Assembly (NCBI RefSeq): GCF_024166365.1
Contig: NC_064836.1
Location: 5,828,001 to 5,892,000, forward strand
DNA length: 64,000 bases
From: Elephas maximus indicus
Lineage: Eukaryota; Chordata; Mammalia; Proboscidea; Elephantidae
Direction of reading: 5' to 3'
Shown here: positions 1 to 10,667 of the stretch, in pieces
Position numbering within the stretch: the first letter of the stretch is position 1
Layout of the letters: each line of letters starts with the position of its first letter
The notes under the pieces: model-generated
Databases searched by the model: none
What the model saw: the letters and a program-made list of their open reading frames with translations, nothing else
What the model was told of the DNA's origin: nothing
Translations under genes and position numbers: made by a program

Positions 1-249
1 GTCCCCTGTATTGCAAAGGCAGCCAGAGATCTCTTTTTATGTGGGAGGTTGTGGATTGGAGGAGTAGAGGGACTGGTCCTGACTCTTCATCTTCAGAAGC
101 GATGAGGGGAATCAGAACCACATAATGGTTTCCTTACTGACCACGTTGAATTAATCCTAAATGTATTTTAGTATTGCATGCTAGTAGTATCTAGGATTCT
201 AGGATTTGAGAACAGTAACTCTATTCCATGAAAGATGAAATGAGTTTTA

Positions 250-385
250 GGGCTGACTTCTCCACTTGACTTTAAGCAACTTGAGTCCAGGAACCACATA
301 GTTGCAGTTTCCCAGTCCAGGTACAGGCATAGAGTAGCAACCCAATAAATGTTTGCTTAAATAAAAGAGTAAATGAAAATTTGTG
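250..385 (+). repeat. L2 LINE 3' end (degenerate)
   Basis: The stretch resembles the last part of an ancient L2 LINE: a pyrimidine-rich lead, a motif like cttgagtccaggaacc, and then caataaatgtttgctt, which corresponds to the family's usual ending. It is too diverged to give exact borders. Identification rests on recalled family features, without alignment. Confidence 0.5.
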
Positions 386-1324
386 CATGTGTTATCTGGA
401 GTAATTAGATCTAGTACATTTGTAAATCTCGGAGACTTAGGTTATAAGCCATTAGGTCAGTATTGGACCAGGCCAACCAGGGATCCGACCCAGTTTCACA
501 TCGTGGTCTTATCACTGCATACCAGACCTGTGAGTGAAGAAAATAAAATTTAAAAAGTTTTTGAGCTGGAAGGGATTTATAATTTGATTCCAAAACTGAA
601 CATTGCTTGACTCATCAAGACATAAGCACCTGTGAATTCAGTGAGTGATCTCAAAGGAGCATAAAAACACATGTAAGGAAAAGGTTTAACAGTGTTCTAA
701 GCACTGAAAATTATTCATGTTGGTGAAATTCTGCTTTGGGCAAATGCTCTGTCTTCTCTTTTCTTTCTGATTTCCTGGCAGTTTTAACACTTCAGCTGAA
801 AGCAGTCACACCACACTGCTAACCACATTTCCAACTGTTAACTTTTGCTGTAATTTTCAATCTACTCTTAAGCTCAGTAACTCCAGGAAGTGGGGGGCAG
901 TTAAAACACTAGATGTGGCAAGGAAACAGATATTAAAACAAATATATAAAGAGAACTCCTGTGAAGTATTTCAGCTAAGTCAGACAATGCAAACACTTCC
1001 TCTGGAAAGAAAAAAAACTGTTCAAAACCATGGGCTCTACTCATCAGTGATCAAATACATCAGACAGTCTTAAGTTCCAAATTCTGCTGCCGAGAGCGTG
1101 GCTTTGTCTATGAGTAGTGTTTGGATGAAACTGAATCTGAAGTTTTGCTTTAAACTTTTTGGACACTGACCATTCAGTGATGAGTTGGGATTGATGTGTG
1201 AGGACACAATGTGGCAGCTGTATCAGTGCTGACCTCATAACCAGAGCAAAGGCTCATGCTGGGAGGAACCTTGAGGATCATCTAAGCCAGCCCCCTTATT
1301 TGAACATCTCCCACTCCATTACCA
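386..1324. other. No gene or assignable repeat seen
   Basis: This is AT-moderate sequence with only short chance reading frames. The end, around 1240-1320, contains ccttgaggatcatctaagcc, typical of old interspersed repeats, but I could not assign a family. No splice-flanked open frame is apparent. Confidence 0.4.
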
Positions 1325-1520
1325 GCTGCCATCAAATTGACTCTGAATCCTGGCTACCTCATGTATGCCAGAGTAGAAATGGGCTCCATGGGTTTTCAAT
1401 GGCTGATTTTTCAGGAGATCACCAGGTCTTTCTTCCGAGGGGTCTCTGGGTGAACTTGAACCTCCAACTTTTCAGTTGATAGCCAAGCACGTTAACCATT
1501 TTCACCACCCAGGGGCTCCC
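1325..1520 (-). repeat. AfroSINE (long subtype)
   Basis: A minus-strand AfroSINE. It begins with the reversed 3' tail (caaattgactctgaatcc), continues through a gtagaaatgggctccatggg segment, and ends with the reversed tRNA-like head (gttaaccattttcaccaccc). The middle, with tttttcaggagatcaccagg, is the same longer subtype as the copies near 32.8 kb and 56.2 kb. It is well diverged, so it is an older insertion. Confidence 0.8.
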
Positions 1521-2531
1521 CCACTCTATCAGGAACAGCTTTTCATTGAAAATTGTGCCTCTGCCCATTTCTTTTGTATTTATTAGAGTTTTTGCTTCAT
1601 ATATTTTGGTGAAATGCCATTTGGCAAACAAAAGTCTATGGCATTGGTATGTGAGTAGTAAATTTTATCTTTTAGATGATAGCAACCTGCACAGTGTAAA
1701 TATTAGAAAACAAAGACCCACAGACTTTAAACAACTAGCCCAGGATCAGAGTGACAGATACAAAGCTCCATGAAACCTTGCTATCCTAGCAAAAGCCTGG
1801 AGCTTTTTATTCTCATGCCACGTCAATTAGTTTTATATGGACATCTTTTAGAGACACAACCTCTATGTGTATCATGTTACTGTTCACTACAATGATCCTG
1901 TAAATAACAGGAAGTGAATATGGAGAATATGTGAGTGCTCGTTTTGGGACAGCTGGATTAAATTTCTCAGGGAAGAGAAGGCAAGCCTAAACTTGGCTTC
2001 TTGACAATGGGGAATGTAAAAAAACTTTAACAAAAATGCATTCATAGAAGGCAAAGCACAGAGCTTGGGGTTAGAAGATCTGGGTTCCAGTCCTAGCTCT
2101 GCTATTTTTCACAAGGCTGTCACTGGAATAGCCTGGATGGACTAAGCCAGACATGGTGACATTGAGGAACTTTACAGTGGAAACCCCGATCAATGACTAT
2201 TAGTTTATCATTGTCAACCGAAGGTCTAAGCTTGGTGCTAAAGAGCAGAGGACCAACTATGATCTTACCAAATTACCTTAGAGATCCAGGGTCTCAGGCA
2301 TTTTTGGTAGGAATTTCAAAGTAGGAATAGGTAGGATTCTTTAAAACCATCTGGCCTTTGTTTCTGGTCATGGTGTTCCAAGAGACTTAGATTATTGTGC
2401 TTCATTTTGCCCTTCTGTAAAATTCTTATGGAAACATCCCACCTGTGAAATTTATTCACCCTCCAATCATCCCTGTGAAGACCGCATGCAGTGAAGCTTA
2501 ATTACAGGGAGGGTAAGATGAGGGAAGGGGT
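1521..2531. other. Mostly unassigned; weak MIR at about 2043-2118
   Basis: No gene was found. Around 2043-2118 the sequence (agagcttggggttagaagat, gggttccagtcctagctctg) resembles the tRNA-related head of a plus-strand MIR, but it is short and diverged. The remainder is single-copy-looking sequence with no recognisable features. Confidence 0.4.
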
Positions 2532-2730
2532 GGTCCCTGGGTAGTGCAAATGGTTAACACGTTTTGCTGCTAACCAAAAGGTTGGAGGTTCAAGCCACCT
2601 AGAGGCACTTCAGAAGAAAAGTCTGGTGATCTGTTTCTAAAAAATCAGCAACTGAAAACCCGACAGAGTGCAGTTCTATTCTGACACACGTGGGGTCCTC
2701 CTGAGTTGGAGTCGACTTGACAGCAACTGA
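2532..2730 (+). repeat. AfroSINE
   Basis: A plus-strand AfroSINE starting at ggtccctgggtagtgcaaat, with a B-box-like ggttggaggttcaagcc, the ctggtgatctgtttctaaaa body, and a 3' tail ending gagttggagtcgacttgaca. It lies directly upstream of an L1 3' fragment in the opposite orientation. Confidence 0.85.
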
Positions 2731-2761
2731 TTAAGATAAGGAGAACTAATGCTTAATTTTT

Positions 2762-3378
2762 TTATTGTACTTTAGATGAATGTTTACAGAACAAACTAGC
2801 TTCTATTTAAACAGATAGTACACATACTGTTTTGTGACATTGGTTACCAACCTCACCGCATGTCAACAGTCTCCCTTCTCGACCTTGGGTTCCCTACTAC
2901 CAGCTTTCCTGTCCCCTCTTGCCTTCTAGTCCTTGCCCTGGACTAGTGTGCTCCTTTAGTCTCATTTTATTTAATGGGCCTGTCTAATCTTTAGCTGAAG
3001 GGCAAACCTCAGGAGTCACTTCATTACTGAGCTAAAAGGGTGTCTGGGGGCCATACCCTCAGGGTGGCTCCAGTCTCTGTCATGCCAGTAAGTCTGATCC
3101 TTTTTTGTGAGTTAGAACTTTGTTCTACATTTTTCTTCAGCTCTGTCCAGGACCCTCTATTGTGATCCCTGTCAGAGCAGTAAGTGGCGGTAGCTGGGTA
3201 CCATCTGGTTGTACTGGACTCAGTCTGGTGGAGGCCGTGGTAGTTGTGGTCCATTAATCCTTCTGACTAATCTTTCCCTCGTGCCTTTAGTTTTCTTCAT
3301 TCTCCCTTGCTCCTGATGGGGTGAGACCAGTGGAGTATCTTAGATGACTGCTCACAAGCTTTTAAGACCCCAGACTAG
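2762..3378 (-). mobile_element. L1 3' UTR fragment, 5'-truncated, with TSD
   Basis: This is the reverse complement of the same kind of L1 3' UTR as the full-length element at 22-29.6 kb: poly(T), then a tail related to gtttacagaacaaactagct, then the pyrimidine-rich block and the aagcttttaagaccccagac segment. It is flanked by AATGCTTAATTTTT at 2748-2761 and AATGCCTAATTTTT at 3379-3392, which match at 13 of 14 bases and are a convincing target-site duplication. It contains no ORF sequence, so it is a dead-on-arrival insertion. Divergence from the 22 kb copy suggests an older subfamily, like the copy at 57.2 kb. Confidence 0.85.
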
Positions 3379-3392
3379 AATGCCTAATTTTT

Positions 3393-3575
3393 GCCAGGCA
3401 TTTAAAAAATACATTATCTTATTTCAGCTTAATAAAAATCCTTGGAGTTGGGAATCATTTTTTCTGTTGTACTGATGAGGAAATTAAAACACAGAGAGGT
3501 TAAGTAACTTTATAAAAAACAGTAAAGTTAGAATTCAAACCATTTCTGCTTGATTTCCATAATCTAGTCTTTTTT
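3393..3575 (-). repeat. MIR
   Basis: A reverse-strand MIR. The core matches the family pattern gatgaggaaattaaaacaca followed by gagaggttaagtaac and a diverged tRNA-like end. The upstream L1 fragment inserted at its edge. Confidence 0.65.
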
Positions 3576-3815
3576 TTTTCACTACATTACACTGCCCCCC
3601 CACTGTAGTATATACTGCATTGTATAGCATATTGTGCTCCTCAAACGAAAATACTGTAAGATGTTTCTTATTCTTACCATTGCATACGAGTAGATTGAAT
3701 TTTAAAAGTCTGAAGCATAAAATCATATGTATTCACTAAGGAAAATAGCTATGATAATTCTATTCCCTTTCAATTGGAATCTGTTTGGAAATTACTCATT
3801 AAAGGTAGGAAACTT

Positions 3816-4100
3816 AATTCCCGAAGCCCACTCCTCAGACAGGGATTGGGCTGGACTGTAAGATAGACAATGATACTGGTGAGGAGTGAGCTTCTGGGAT
3901 CAGGTAGACACATGAGACTGTGGGCAGCTCCTGTATGGAGGGGAGATGACAAAGCAGAGGGGGTCAGAACCTGGCTGAATGGACATGGAAATACAGGGTG
4001 GAGAGCAACTAGGAGTATATAGCAAGGTGCATATAAATTTTTGTATGAAAGGCTGACTTGATTTGTAAACTTTCACCTAAAGCACAATAAAAATTATTTT
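3816..4100 (+). mobile_element. L1 3' end fragment
   Basis: A plus-strand 3' end of the elephant-type L1. It opens with attcccgaagcccactcctc, then tggtgaggagtgagcttctg, and ends with gacttgatttgtaaactttc, cctaaagcacaataaaaatt. The order matches 29335-29650 of the full-length copy. It is about 280 bp with no coding part. An AT-rich stretch follows at 4100-4270, perhaps a degenerated tail. Confidence 0.85.
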
Positions 4101-4280
4101 AATTTTATATAATGAAAAGAAAAAGCTTAATTTTTATAGGTATAATTATTAAAGGTATAATTAAGGTATAAAATTAAGGTATTATTACATGCATAAATTA
4201 TTAAAAAATAAAACTATGAAGAAGTTCTGAAATAATATTTTGCATCCAATATTATTGTATTATTTTGCCATCTCCAAATA

Positions 4281-4446
4281 CAAACCAAAACCAAACCTGC
4301 TGCCGTCGAGTCGATTTCGACTCATAGCAACCCTATAGGACAAAGCAGAACTGCCCCATTAGGTTTCCAGGGAGCAGCTGGTAGATTCCAACTGCTAATC
4401 TTTTGGTTAGCAGCTGAGCTCTTAACCACTGCACCACCAGGACCCC
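4281..4446 (-). repeat. AfroSINE with TSD
   Basis: A full minus-strand AfroSINE, from accaaacctgctgccgtcga to cttaaccactgcaccaccag. Left flank ATCTCCAAAT and right flank ATCTCAAAAT look like a target-site duplication. Confidence 0.9.
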
Positions 4447-4643
4447 AATCTCAAAATTGAACACATTAACATTTTTACAGTAGTCTTCAAGTATGTAAAT
4501 AAGTGTTGTAATTCTTCCTGTTTTATGGCTGAGAAATAAGAGAAAAAGGAAAGGACTTCTATGAGGTCATCAGGTCAGAAACTAAACTATTAAGCTATGG
4601 TTTTAGCTCAGGGTAGACAAAGCTTTAGAAAAGAACTGAGGGG

Positions 4644-4845
4644 AACCCCATTGCCATCAAGTCAAGCTCTGACTCATAGTGTCCATACAGGACAGAGTAG
4701 AACTGCTCCATAGGGTTTCCAAGGCCATAAATCTTTATGGAAGGAGACTGTCGCATCTTTCTCCTGTGGAGCAGCTGGTGGATTTGAACCGACAACCTTT
4801 AGGTTTGCAGCTGAGCACTTAACCACTGTACCACCAGGGCTCCCG
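4644..4845 (-). repeat. AfroSINE (long subtype)
   Basis: A minus-strand AfroSINE running from aaccccattgccatcaagtc to accactgtaccaccagggct. It contains the extra body segment (ataaatctttatggaaggag, tctttctcctgtggagcagc) that distinguishes the longer subtype from the short copy just upstream. Confidence 0.88.
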
Positions 4846-6111
4846 AAGTGAGAGTAAAGAATGCTGTTGAATTCTACACAAATGTTTGTTATTTGTGTTG
4901 TTATTACCTTCAGATGAGGATGGAATCCTATTTAGGGTATGCAACTCATTGTAAGCAGCTGTCCCATTTAATGACTTGGAAAACGACCAGTGGGTCTATA
5001 CAGTAAAGAAAGTTATATTTATTATGGAAGTAGACAGTCTTTGTGCATGACTTTTTTCTTCTTTGTAAAATATCAAAGGAAGTGAAAAAAAAATACCAAT
5101 GTACCAAGTGGTAATTTCTTATGCATTCCCCCCCCCGCCAACCTTCTTTCATCAAACTCTCAGCTCCTTCCTCTTTTCTCCCGGTCTTTCCTTTTCAAAG
5201 ATAGAGATGATATTACAGATGGGAATGCAGTGGGAATTATTTTTAGATTGTAGCTCTTTTGACTTTGTCTCTCCTTGGATATTCTGGGACCATCATCACT
5301 GCCGGCTGTGATTTGGTGGAGGCTTGTGTGAGCTCTTTTTGGTCAGCCAGCCATCCAGTTGGCTTGGCATTCCAAGTCTGAGGATGTGACACACACAGCG
5401 CAAAGGACCCCAGCAGCAATCTGCTCCCTACGACTCTTAGTCATCGCTCATTCTAAATAGGCTTTGGCCTTCCTTTCCATTAGAGTATAACTTCTGTTTT
5501 TATTTTCAACAAGCCACACTGCTCTTTTTATCTTTGGGACCCACTGTGACTTTAAAGCAGACTGGCAAACAAGACAAGATACAATTTGAGTGGACCATGA
5601 GAAAATTAAAGGAGAGGAGAACAAGGGGAGGTATAGGTATACGTTTAGAAATGTACCCACCCTCCAATCAGCCCTGTCAGCCTGTGTAACCTTCTACAAA
5701 CAGTATTGTGACTCTGTCGTGTAGTTGATGGCTCCAAAACGAGTAAGCAAAATGCTTAATACTTGACCTGTGCTAGTGAATTCTGTTTCACTTCAGGCCC
5801 TGAGACAAAAATTTCCTTAGGAGACGTTCCTATCGAACACTTAGGTAGTTCAGCATTGTCAGCCTTGCCATCGGTGTGGTTCTAATTCTGGGGTCAAATG
5901 CTTTGGAACCTGAGTCCCTTTCTCCATTGTGCACCTGGTACTTTAATTCCTCTAAGCCTGAAACCCTGCCTTGGGCTTGTCAGATTTTTGCTCTCTGCCC
6001 AGAAAATTCCAAAAGAGCTGGAGCCCTGCTGTGTCTTGACAAAGTTCCATGATGCCAAATACCTCCCTGTTTTTAATGAATATCTTCTGCTATTGTATAC
6101 CTCGTGGTCGG
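4846..6111. other. No gene or assignable repeat seen
   Basis: About 1.3 kb of apparently single-copy sequence. The only simple feature is a short C-run near 5130. Reading frames are short, without start context, splice pattern or recognisable domains. Confidence 0.4.
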
Positions 6112-6187
6112 CAGGACAATGGTCTCCCTCTCCCTAAAGATGTCCGTGTCCTAATCCCCAGATCCTGGGAATATGTTAGGTTACATG

Positions 6188-6382
6188 CAGGGGAGGATTA
6201 ACCAGTCGAGCAAGGTATGCATAGGCTTAATTGTATTAACTTGCCAATCTGTGGTTAGAAATTCCACATGGGTTTCACTACACCTTTGACTTGGTGGGAA
6301 AAGGTGAAATTACGCACTGCAGATAAGTAGGAAGGTACAATCCGGCCTGTGTGTACCTTGCTTATTGGGTAATCGGGCCCTG
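6188..6382. mobile_element. Non-autonomous hAT-like transposon, copy 1
   Basis: A 195-bp element with CAGGGG at its left end and CCCTG at its right end. The terminal inverted repeats are imperfect: the right end, cttgcttattgggtaatcgg, read in reverse complement resembles the left end gattaaccagtcgagcaagg. It is flanked by GTTACATG (6180-6187) and GTTACGTG (6383-6390), an 8-bp duplication with one mismatch, the size made by hAT transposases. The flanking LTR-type repeat resumes on either side, showing true insertion. There is no coding capacity. A related, longer copy lies at 10736-11063. Confidence 0.7.
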
Positions 6383-6444
6383 GTTACGTGGCACAAGTGA
6401 CTGAAAGTGCTCGAAGAAATTAAAGTTGCTAATCAGTTAATCTG

Positions 6445-6508
6445 AAAATAGGGAGATTGTTCTGGAGTATCTAGGTAAAATAGGGAGATTGTTCTGGAGT
6501 ATCTAGGT
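6445..6508. repeat. Perfect 32-bp tandem duplication
   Basis: Two identical adjacent 32-bp units (6445-6476 and 6477-6508), each containing gggagattgttctggagtat. They lie within the LTR-type repeat, whose family pattern I recall with a single unit. Complete identity indicates a recent duplication or an assembly artefact. Confidence 0.9.
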
Positions 6509-7094
6509 GGGCCCAATGTAATCAGAAGGATCCTTAAAAGTAGAAGGAAGCAGAAGCATCAGAGTGATGCAGTGTGAGATAGACTTGACTGGGCATTGCT
6601 GGCTTTAAGGATGGAGGAAGGAGCCACGAGCTAAGGAATGTGATCAGTCTCTGGAAGCTGAGAAAGGCCAGATTCTCCCCTAGAGCCTCCAGAGAAATAC
6701 ATGTAACTTGGTTTTAGCTCAGTGAGACCCATTTCTGACTTCAAATTTTGTAAGATAATGAATTTGTATTGTTGTAAGACACCAATCTGTGGTAATTTGT
6801 TACAACAATAGAAAAGTAATACATCCTGCATGTCCTTCCATCTTTACTATTTGTGTTTGACTTTCAGGGAACCAGCCATGTGACTGTCTTTTTTCTGTCA
6901 CCATTATTGAAATCACTGTATGGGTTGGTAGGCCTGGATCACAGTAACTTCTCTTCTCCTTTTAAGACTGCCCTTTCCAGGTCCATGTCACAAGAGATGA
7001 TACTCAAAAGACTACCAAATAGAACCCAAGATTTAAGAACCCTAAGCATCTCAGTCAACCAGACTGCTGCTACAGATGCTAACCCATCTAACAC

Positions 7095-7250
7095 CAGCTC
7101 CCTCGCTCTGTGACCTTGGACAAATGACTGAGCCCCAGATTATTCAACTGTGAACTTAACAGTAAACCTCAGAGGACCATTGTGATGTTTGAAAGACAAT
7201 GCCGGAAAAGTGCTTGGCACAGAGTAACTTTTCTGTAAATGTTATTTCTT
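7095..7250 (+). repeat. MIR
   Basis: A plus-strand MIR: ctgtgaccttggacaaatga in the core, then a diverged middle, then aaagtgcttggcacagagta near the 3' end. All three lie in family order. Confidence 0.65.
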
Positions 7251-7524
7251 CTTATTACCAACATCTGGCTCATTATTTCTCAAATGATATAACAGACACT
7301 AACTCGACCAAAAGACCCTGGTGAAATACCATGGAAAACCAAGTATATGGTTCCCTCTACATCCAAGAACTACTGACTCTGAGTCACTCCAGCATGTAGA
7401 CTATGGAATACAGAGCTAGGAGACCATCTCCCTGATGGCCCAGAGATTAAAATTCAGAGGGACAAGGAAACAATAATTATGTAGTTTTCCAACCTAGAAA
7501 CTTGAAAGTGCATGAGGTATTGGA

Positions 7525-7725
7525 AGATGTGGGCTTGAATCCCGGCTTCACCACTTAAATGGCTCTGAGTACTGAATAAATCACTTAGGTCATTGAGCCT
7601 CAGTTTCTTCACCTACAAGACGGGACTAATGAAACCTACTTTGCAGGTGGCTATAACAATTAAGTAAAACAGTGTATATAGATAATGCATATAAATTGTT
7701 TAGCACGTTTGGTATATAATTTGTG
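7525..7725 (+). repeat. MIR
   Basis: A plus-strand MIR. cttgaatcccggcttcacca corresponds to the tRNA-like head, cctcagtttcttcacctaca to the core, and caggtggctataacaattaa to the 3' half. Confidence 0.75.
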
Positions 7726-8152
7726 ATTACTAAATTATAGTCATGTATTTTGTTTCGTTTTATCCAGTTGCTGTATTCCTAATAGATTTCCCCAACACTT
7801 GATAAAAGAATTAAAATTAATTATAAAATTAAACATAAAATTCTCACCTGGAGGTCTAGATTCAGTTTCAAGTTTACACTGCCCCTCAAAATCCAAATAG
7901 CCTGAGGCCCAAAGAGAAATGAAAAAAACAAAAATGTTATTGCCACCTGTAGTAGATGACTATACTCCTTCCTGTACACAGCACATTTAAATAAATTTAT
8001 CTTTGATGTAATCCTAAAACTGATAAGGCAGCTTTGATAAAATTCTGCTAAGTAGCTCACCAGGATTGATCAGAAGAAATGGTGTCAAGGCCTGGGAAAT
8101 GCAGCAACTGATTGGTTAAGGAGGTATGGATATCTACCTACTCTAGAATCCC

Positions 8153-8310
8153 ACGGAAACCCTGGTGGCGTAGTGGTTAGGTGCTACGGCTGCTAACCAA
8201 GAGGTCAGCAGTTCGAATCCTCCAGGCACTCCTCGGAAACTCTATCGGGCAGTTCTACTCTGCCTTATACGGTCGCTATGAGTCAAAATCAACTCGATGG
8301 CAGTGGGTGC
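8153..8310 (+). repeat. AfroSINE with TSD
   Basis: A full-length short-subtype AfroSINE. Head aaccctggtggcgtagtggt (A-box region), gcagttcgaatcctccaggc (B-box region), tail atgagtcaaaatcaactcga. The perfect flanking duplication AGAATCCC lies at 8145-8152 and 8311-8318. Confidence 0.93.
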
Positions 8311-8318
8311 AGAATCCC

Positions 8319-9297
8319 GTATTCATACCACGCAACATCAACGTTTCCTCAATAAACATCCGTAAGTGGAAAAAAAAATGCATTTTTTGGCTCACATGTG
8401 TCTCACCTAAATTTCTGTGGTATAAACCAGTTCTTTCAGAGGCTGGTTGAGCTAAAGAAACTAATGATTGAGATTTAAGATGGAATGGAGAGATCAAATA
8501 TTGACTTACAGAAATGTATCAACCATCAAGAGTCCTTTCCCCAATATCAACCATTTCTTCATGATTATACAGTCTGCTCTCTTTTCCAGCATAATACAGC
8601 ACAATTCAGTTAAGAGGCTGGGGTCGGGATGGGGAGTTTGAAGTAACACGGAGATCAAGTAAGACACTACTTATGTGGGTATCACGTCAGAAAAGCTTGG
8701 AAGTGGATGAGTGGAATATGTTCTCTTCCTGAAGTGCCTCATAGAGTTGAGGAGCCCTGCAGTACCTTTGACATCAGGGATTAATCAGTCTGAAGCCCTC
8801 TCTTGGGACCCTGATGGTGTTGTGTTGTAAGAATGGGAACTGTGATTTTCTGGCTTAGGTTTGAGGTGTGTGAGCCTTGTACTTATGGGGAGGAGAAAGC
8901 AGACTAAGAAAACATGCAGTGTAACTTTCTGGGGACCACAAGATCGAAGTTCCTGACCAAAAACGGTACGGCTAAGCTGGTGTCATCAGAACCAGCCCAG
9001 TGGCAGCTAGGAAAAGTTTAATATCTTTTGATGTTTTCCAAGATATAAGTCCTAGGTATAATACCTTAAAAGAGCCTATAAAACTGTGTCCTTATTTTGG
9101 CCTTATAATTAAGTAATAATAGAAGGGCTGCACTGTTTTACAAGGCAATATTCTAGTTCCCGAGTAGGTAAGAGACACACAACTGCTTGCCAAGAATTGT
9201 AATTTATTCTAACAAGTGCCTGCCACCCCTACACCAACCCCATAGCTTGATGAGAGAAACAGGTCTATACACGTGCTGAAAGAGTTAAAATAAAGGT
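8319..9297. other. No gene or assignable repeat seen
   Basis: About 1 kb of single-copy-looking sequence between two AfroSINEs. I found no domains, splice-like exon or RNA gene. Confidence 0.4.
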
Positions 9298-9306
9298 ACT
9301 TACGTT

Positions 9307-9483
9307 CATCAAAAAATAACAAACCCATTGCTGTTCAGTTGATTTTGCCTCATGGTATCCCTATAGGACGGAGCTGAACTGCCCCATAGAGTTTCTAAGG
9401 AGTGCCTGCCTGGTGGATTCAAACTGCTGACCTTTTTGGTTAGCAGCTGTAGCACTTAACCACTTCGCCACACCAGGGTTTCC
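9307..9483 (-). repeat. AfroSINE with TSD
   Basis: A minus-strand AfroSINE from aaacccattgctgttcagtt to cgccacaccagggtttcc. It is flanked by ACTTACGTT (9298-9306) and ACTTATGTT (9484-9492), an 8 of 9 match. Confidence 0.9.
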
Positions 9484-9492
9484 ACTTATGTT

Positions 9493-10667
9493 AATAGGGG
9501 GCTTGAAAAAAAAAAAAAAAAGAAGAAGCTGGGGTGATTGACATAGAGCAAAGCAAGTTGGGTTTGTCATTAATTCAGCATTTTGATAAATTTTGAAGAG
9601 AAATTCTGAGGTTAGAAAATGAAGGGTCTTGTGACTATTGTCTCTTTCTGTATGTAAGAAACCAAGCAGAGGTTGGATAGTCTGCTTCTGGCCTCTCACA
9701 CACTGTAGGAGTCATGGGAAGGTGCACCATCTCACATAATGAAAAGTGAAATGTGTTTTCATTTTGCCCTCATAAAAATAATTTTTAAAGTATGGTTTGG
9801 TTTCCAGACAGTTTTAAGAGCTAAAAAGCTCAAGGGGTGGGGGTGAGGTGAGTTAGGCATGGTAAAAAAAAAAAATGTGCAAAAAATTACCTTAATTTGG
9901 GTTGCTTTCAGGAATTTGATATCAACCTCTTTGCAGATCAATAGTTTAATTTTTAAAATATTCATATTCTGTAGAGTCAGGGCACAACTAAGTTATAAAA
10001 TGAGATGTTTGAAAAGCATTTGTTTCCAGAAAATATGCTCCCAAGGGCCCACATTTTAGCAAAATTGACTTTAGAAGACCTGCTTCAGGCAGTTAAAACT
10101 AGGCAACTTAACGAAGCGCAGGAGCAAAGCTGCCTTTTGCTATAAGAGTAGAAAAAAGAGTTCCCTAAAACTTGCGTTCTCTTATTCTATTTTTGGAAAT
10201 TATTATTTGTTTAAACATTGTTTTGGGTTAAAGAGATATAAAGTAAAATGATTCTTAAGTGAGCTCAAATTTATGTTTTAAAAGAAAATGAACCAATAAC
10301 ATTCGTACCCTTCCCCTTGGAAGGAAAGAAATGGTAACTTGAAACCACAAAAGAAAAAATGCAGTGATTGGCTGAATTCCTTTGGCCCTTTAGAAATTAC
10401 ATGCATTTTCCCAACAGTCTTTTCATTGCCAAAAAGCACAACTCTAAATCATGTACCTTTTTCTCATTTGGAAAAAAAGTGCACAATTGAAATGTTTCCA
10501 AAAGCAAAATATTTGATTGACCTTTGAAAGTGACTTTCGGATAGGCCAATAAATCTCAGGACCCAGAGATACGTGGAAATAATCTAAAAATGTCATCTGG
10601 TGTACAGTGTTCCAAGTACTGAAAGATTCCTTTATACTGAGCAATGATAACCCAATGTCTCCCTAGA
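9493..10667. other. AT-rich, unassigned
   Basis: There are poly(A) runs at about 9506-9521 and 9864-9875, and the rest is AT-rich with only short chance frames. No gene is supported. Confidence 0.4.

Larger units (their letters stand above)
6112..6831 (+). mobile_element. Ancient LTR-type repeat (MaLR-like), interrupted
   Basis: This looks like an old LTR of the MaLR type in plus orientation. Diagnostic pieces are aagatgtccgtgtcctaatc, gtgggcccaatgtaatcaga, aggatggaggaaggagccac, attctcccctagagcctcca and the terminal ggtaatttgttacaacaata. It is interrupted by an inverted-repeat transposon at 6188-6382 and carries a perfect 32-bp tandem duplication at 6445-6508. No internal retroviral genes are present. 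The exact subfamily is uncertain. Confidence 0.55.

Noticed and set aside
3024-3254. 76-codon minus-strand frame, and the similar ones at 19363-19611 and 57577-57804
   Set aside because: All lie within L1 3' UTR fragments in the sense orientation of the UTR and differ between copies. They are UTR translations, not genes.
8153-8310. tRNA gene, suggested by A- and B-box-like sequence
   Set aside because: The tRNA-like head is part of a SINE with a body and 3' tail and does not fold into a full tRNA. The same holds for the other SINE copies.
8181-8450. 89-codon frame overlapping an AfroSINE, with similar frames in other SINEs
   Set aside because: Frames starting in the SINE head recur wherever SINEs lie and have no coding function.
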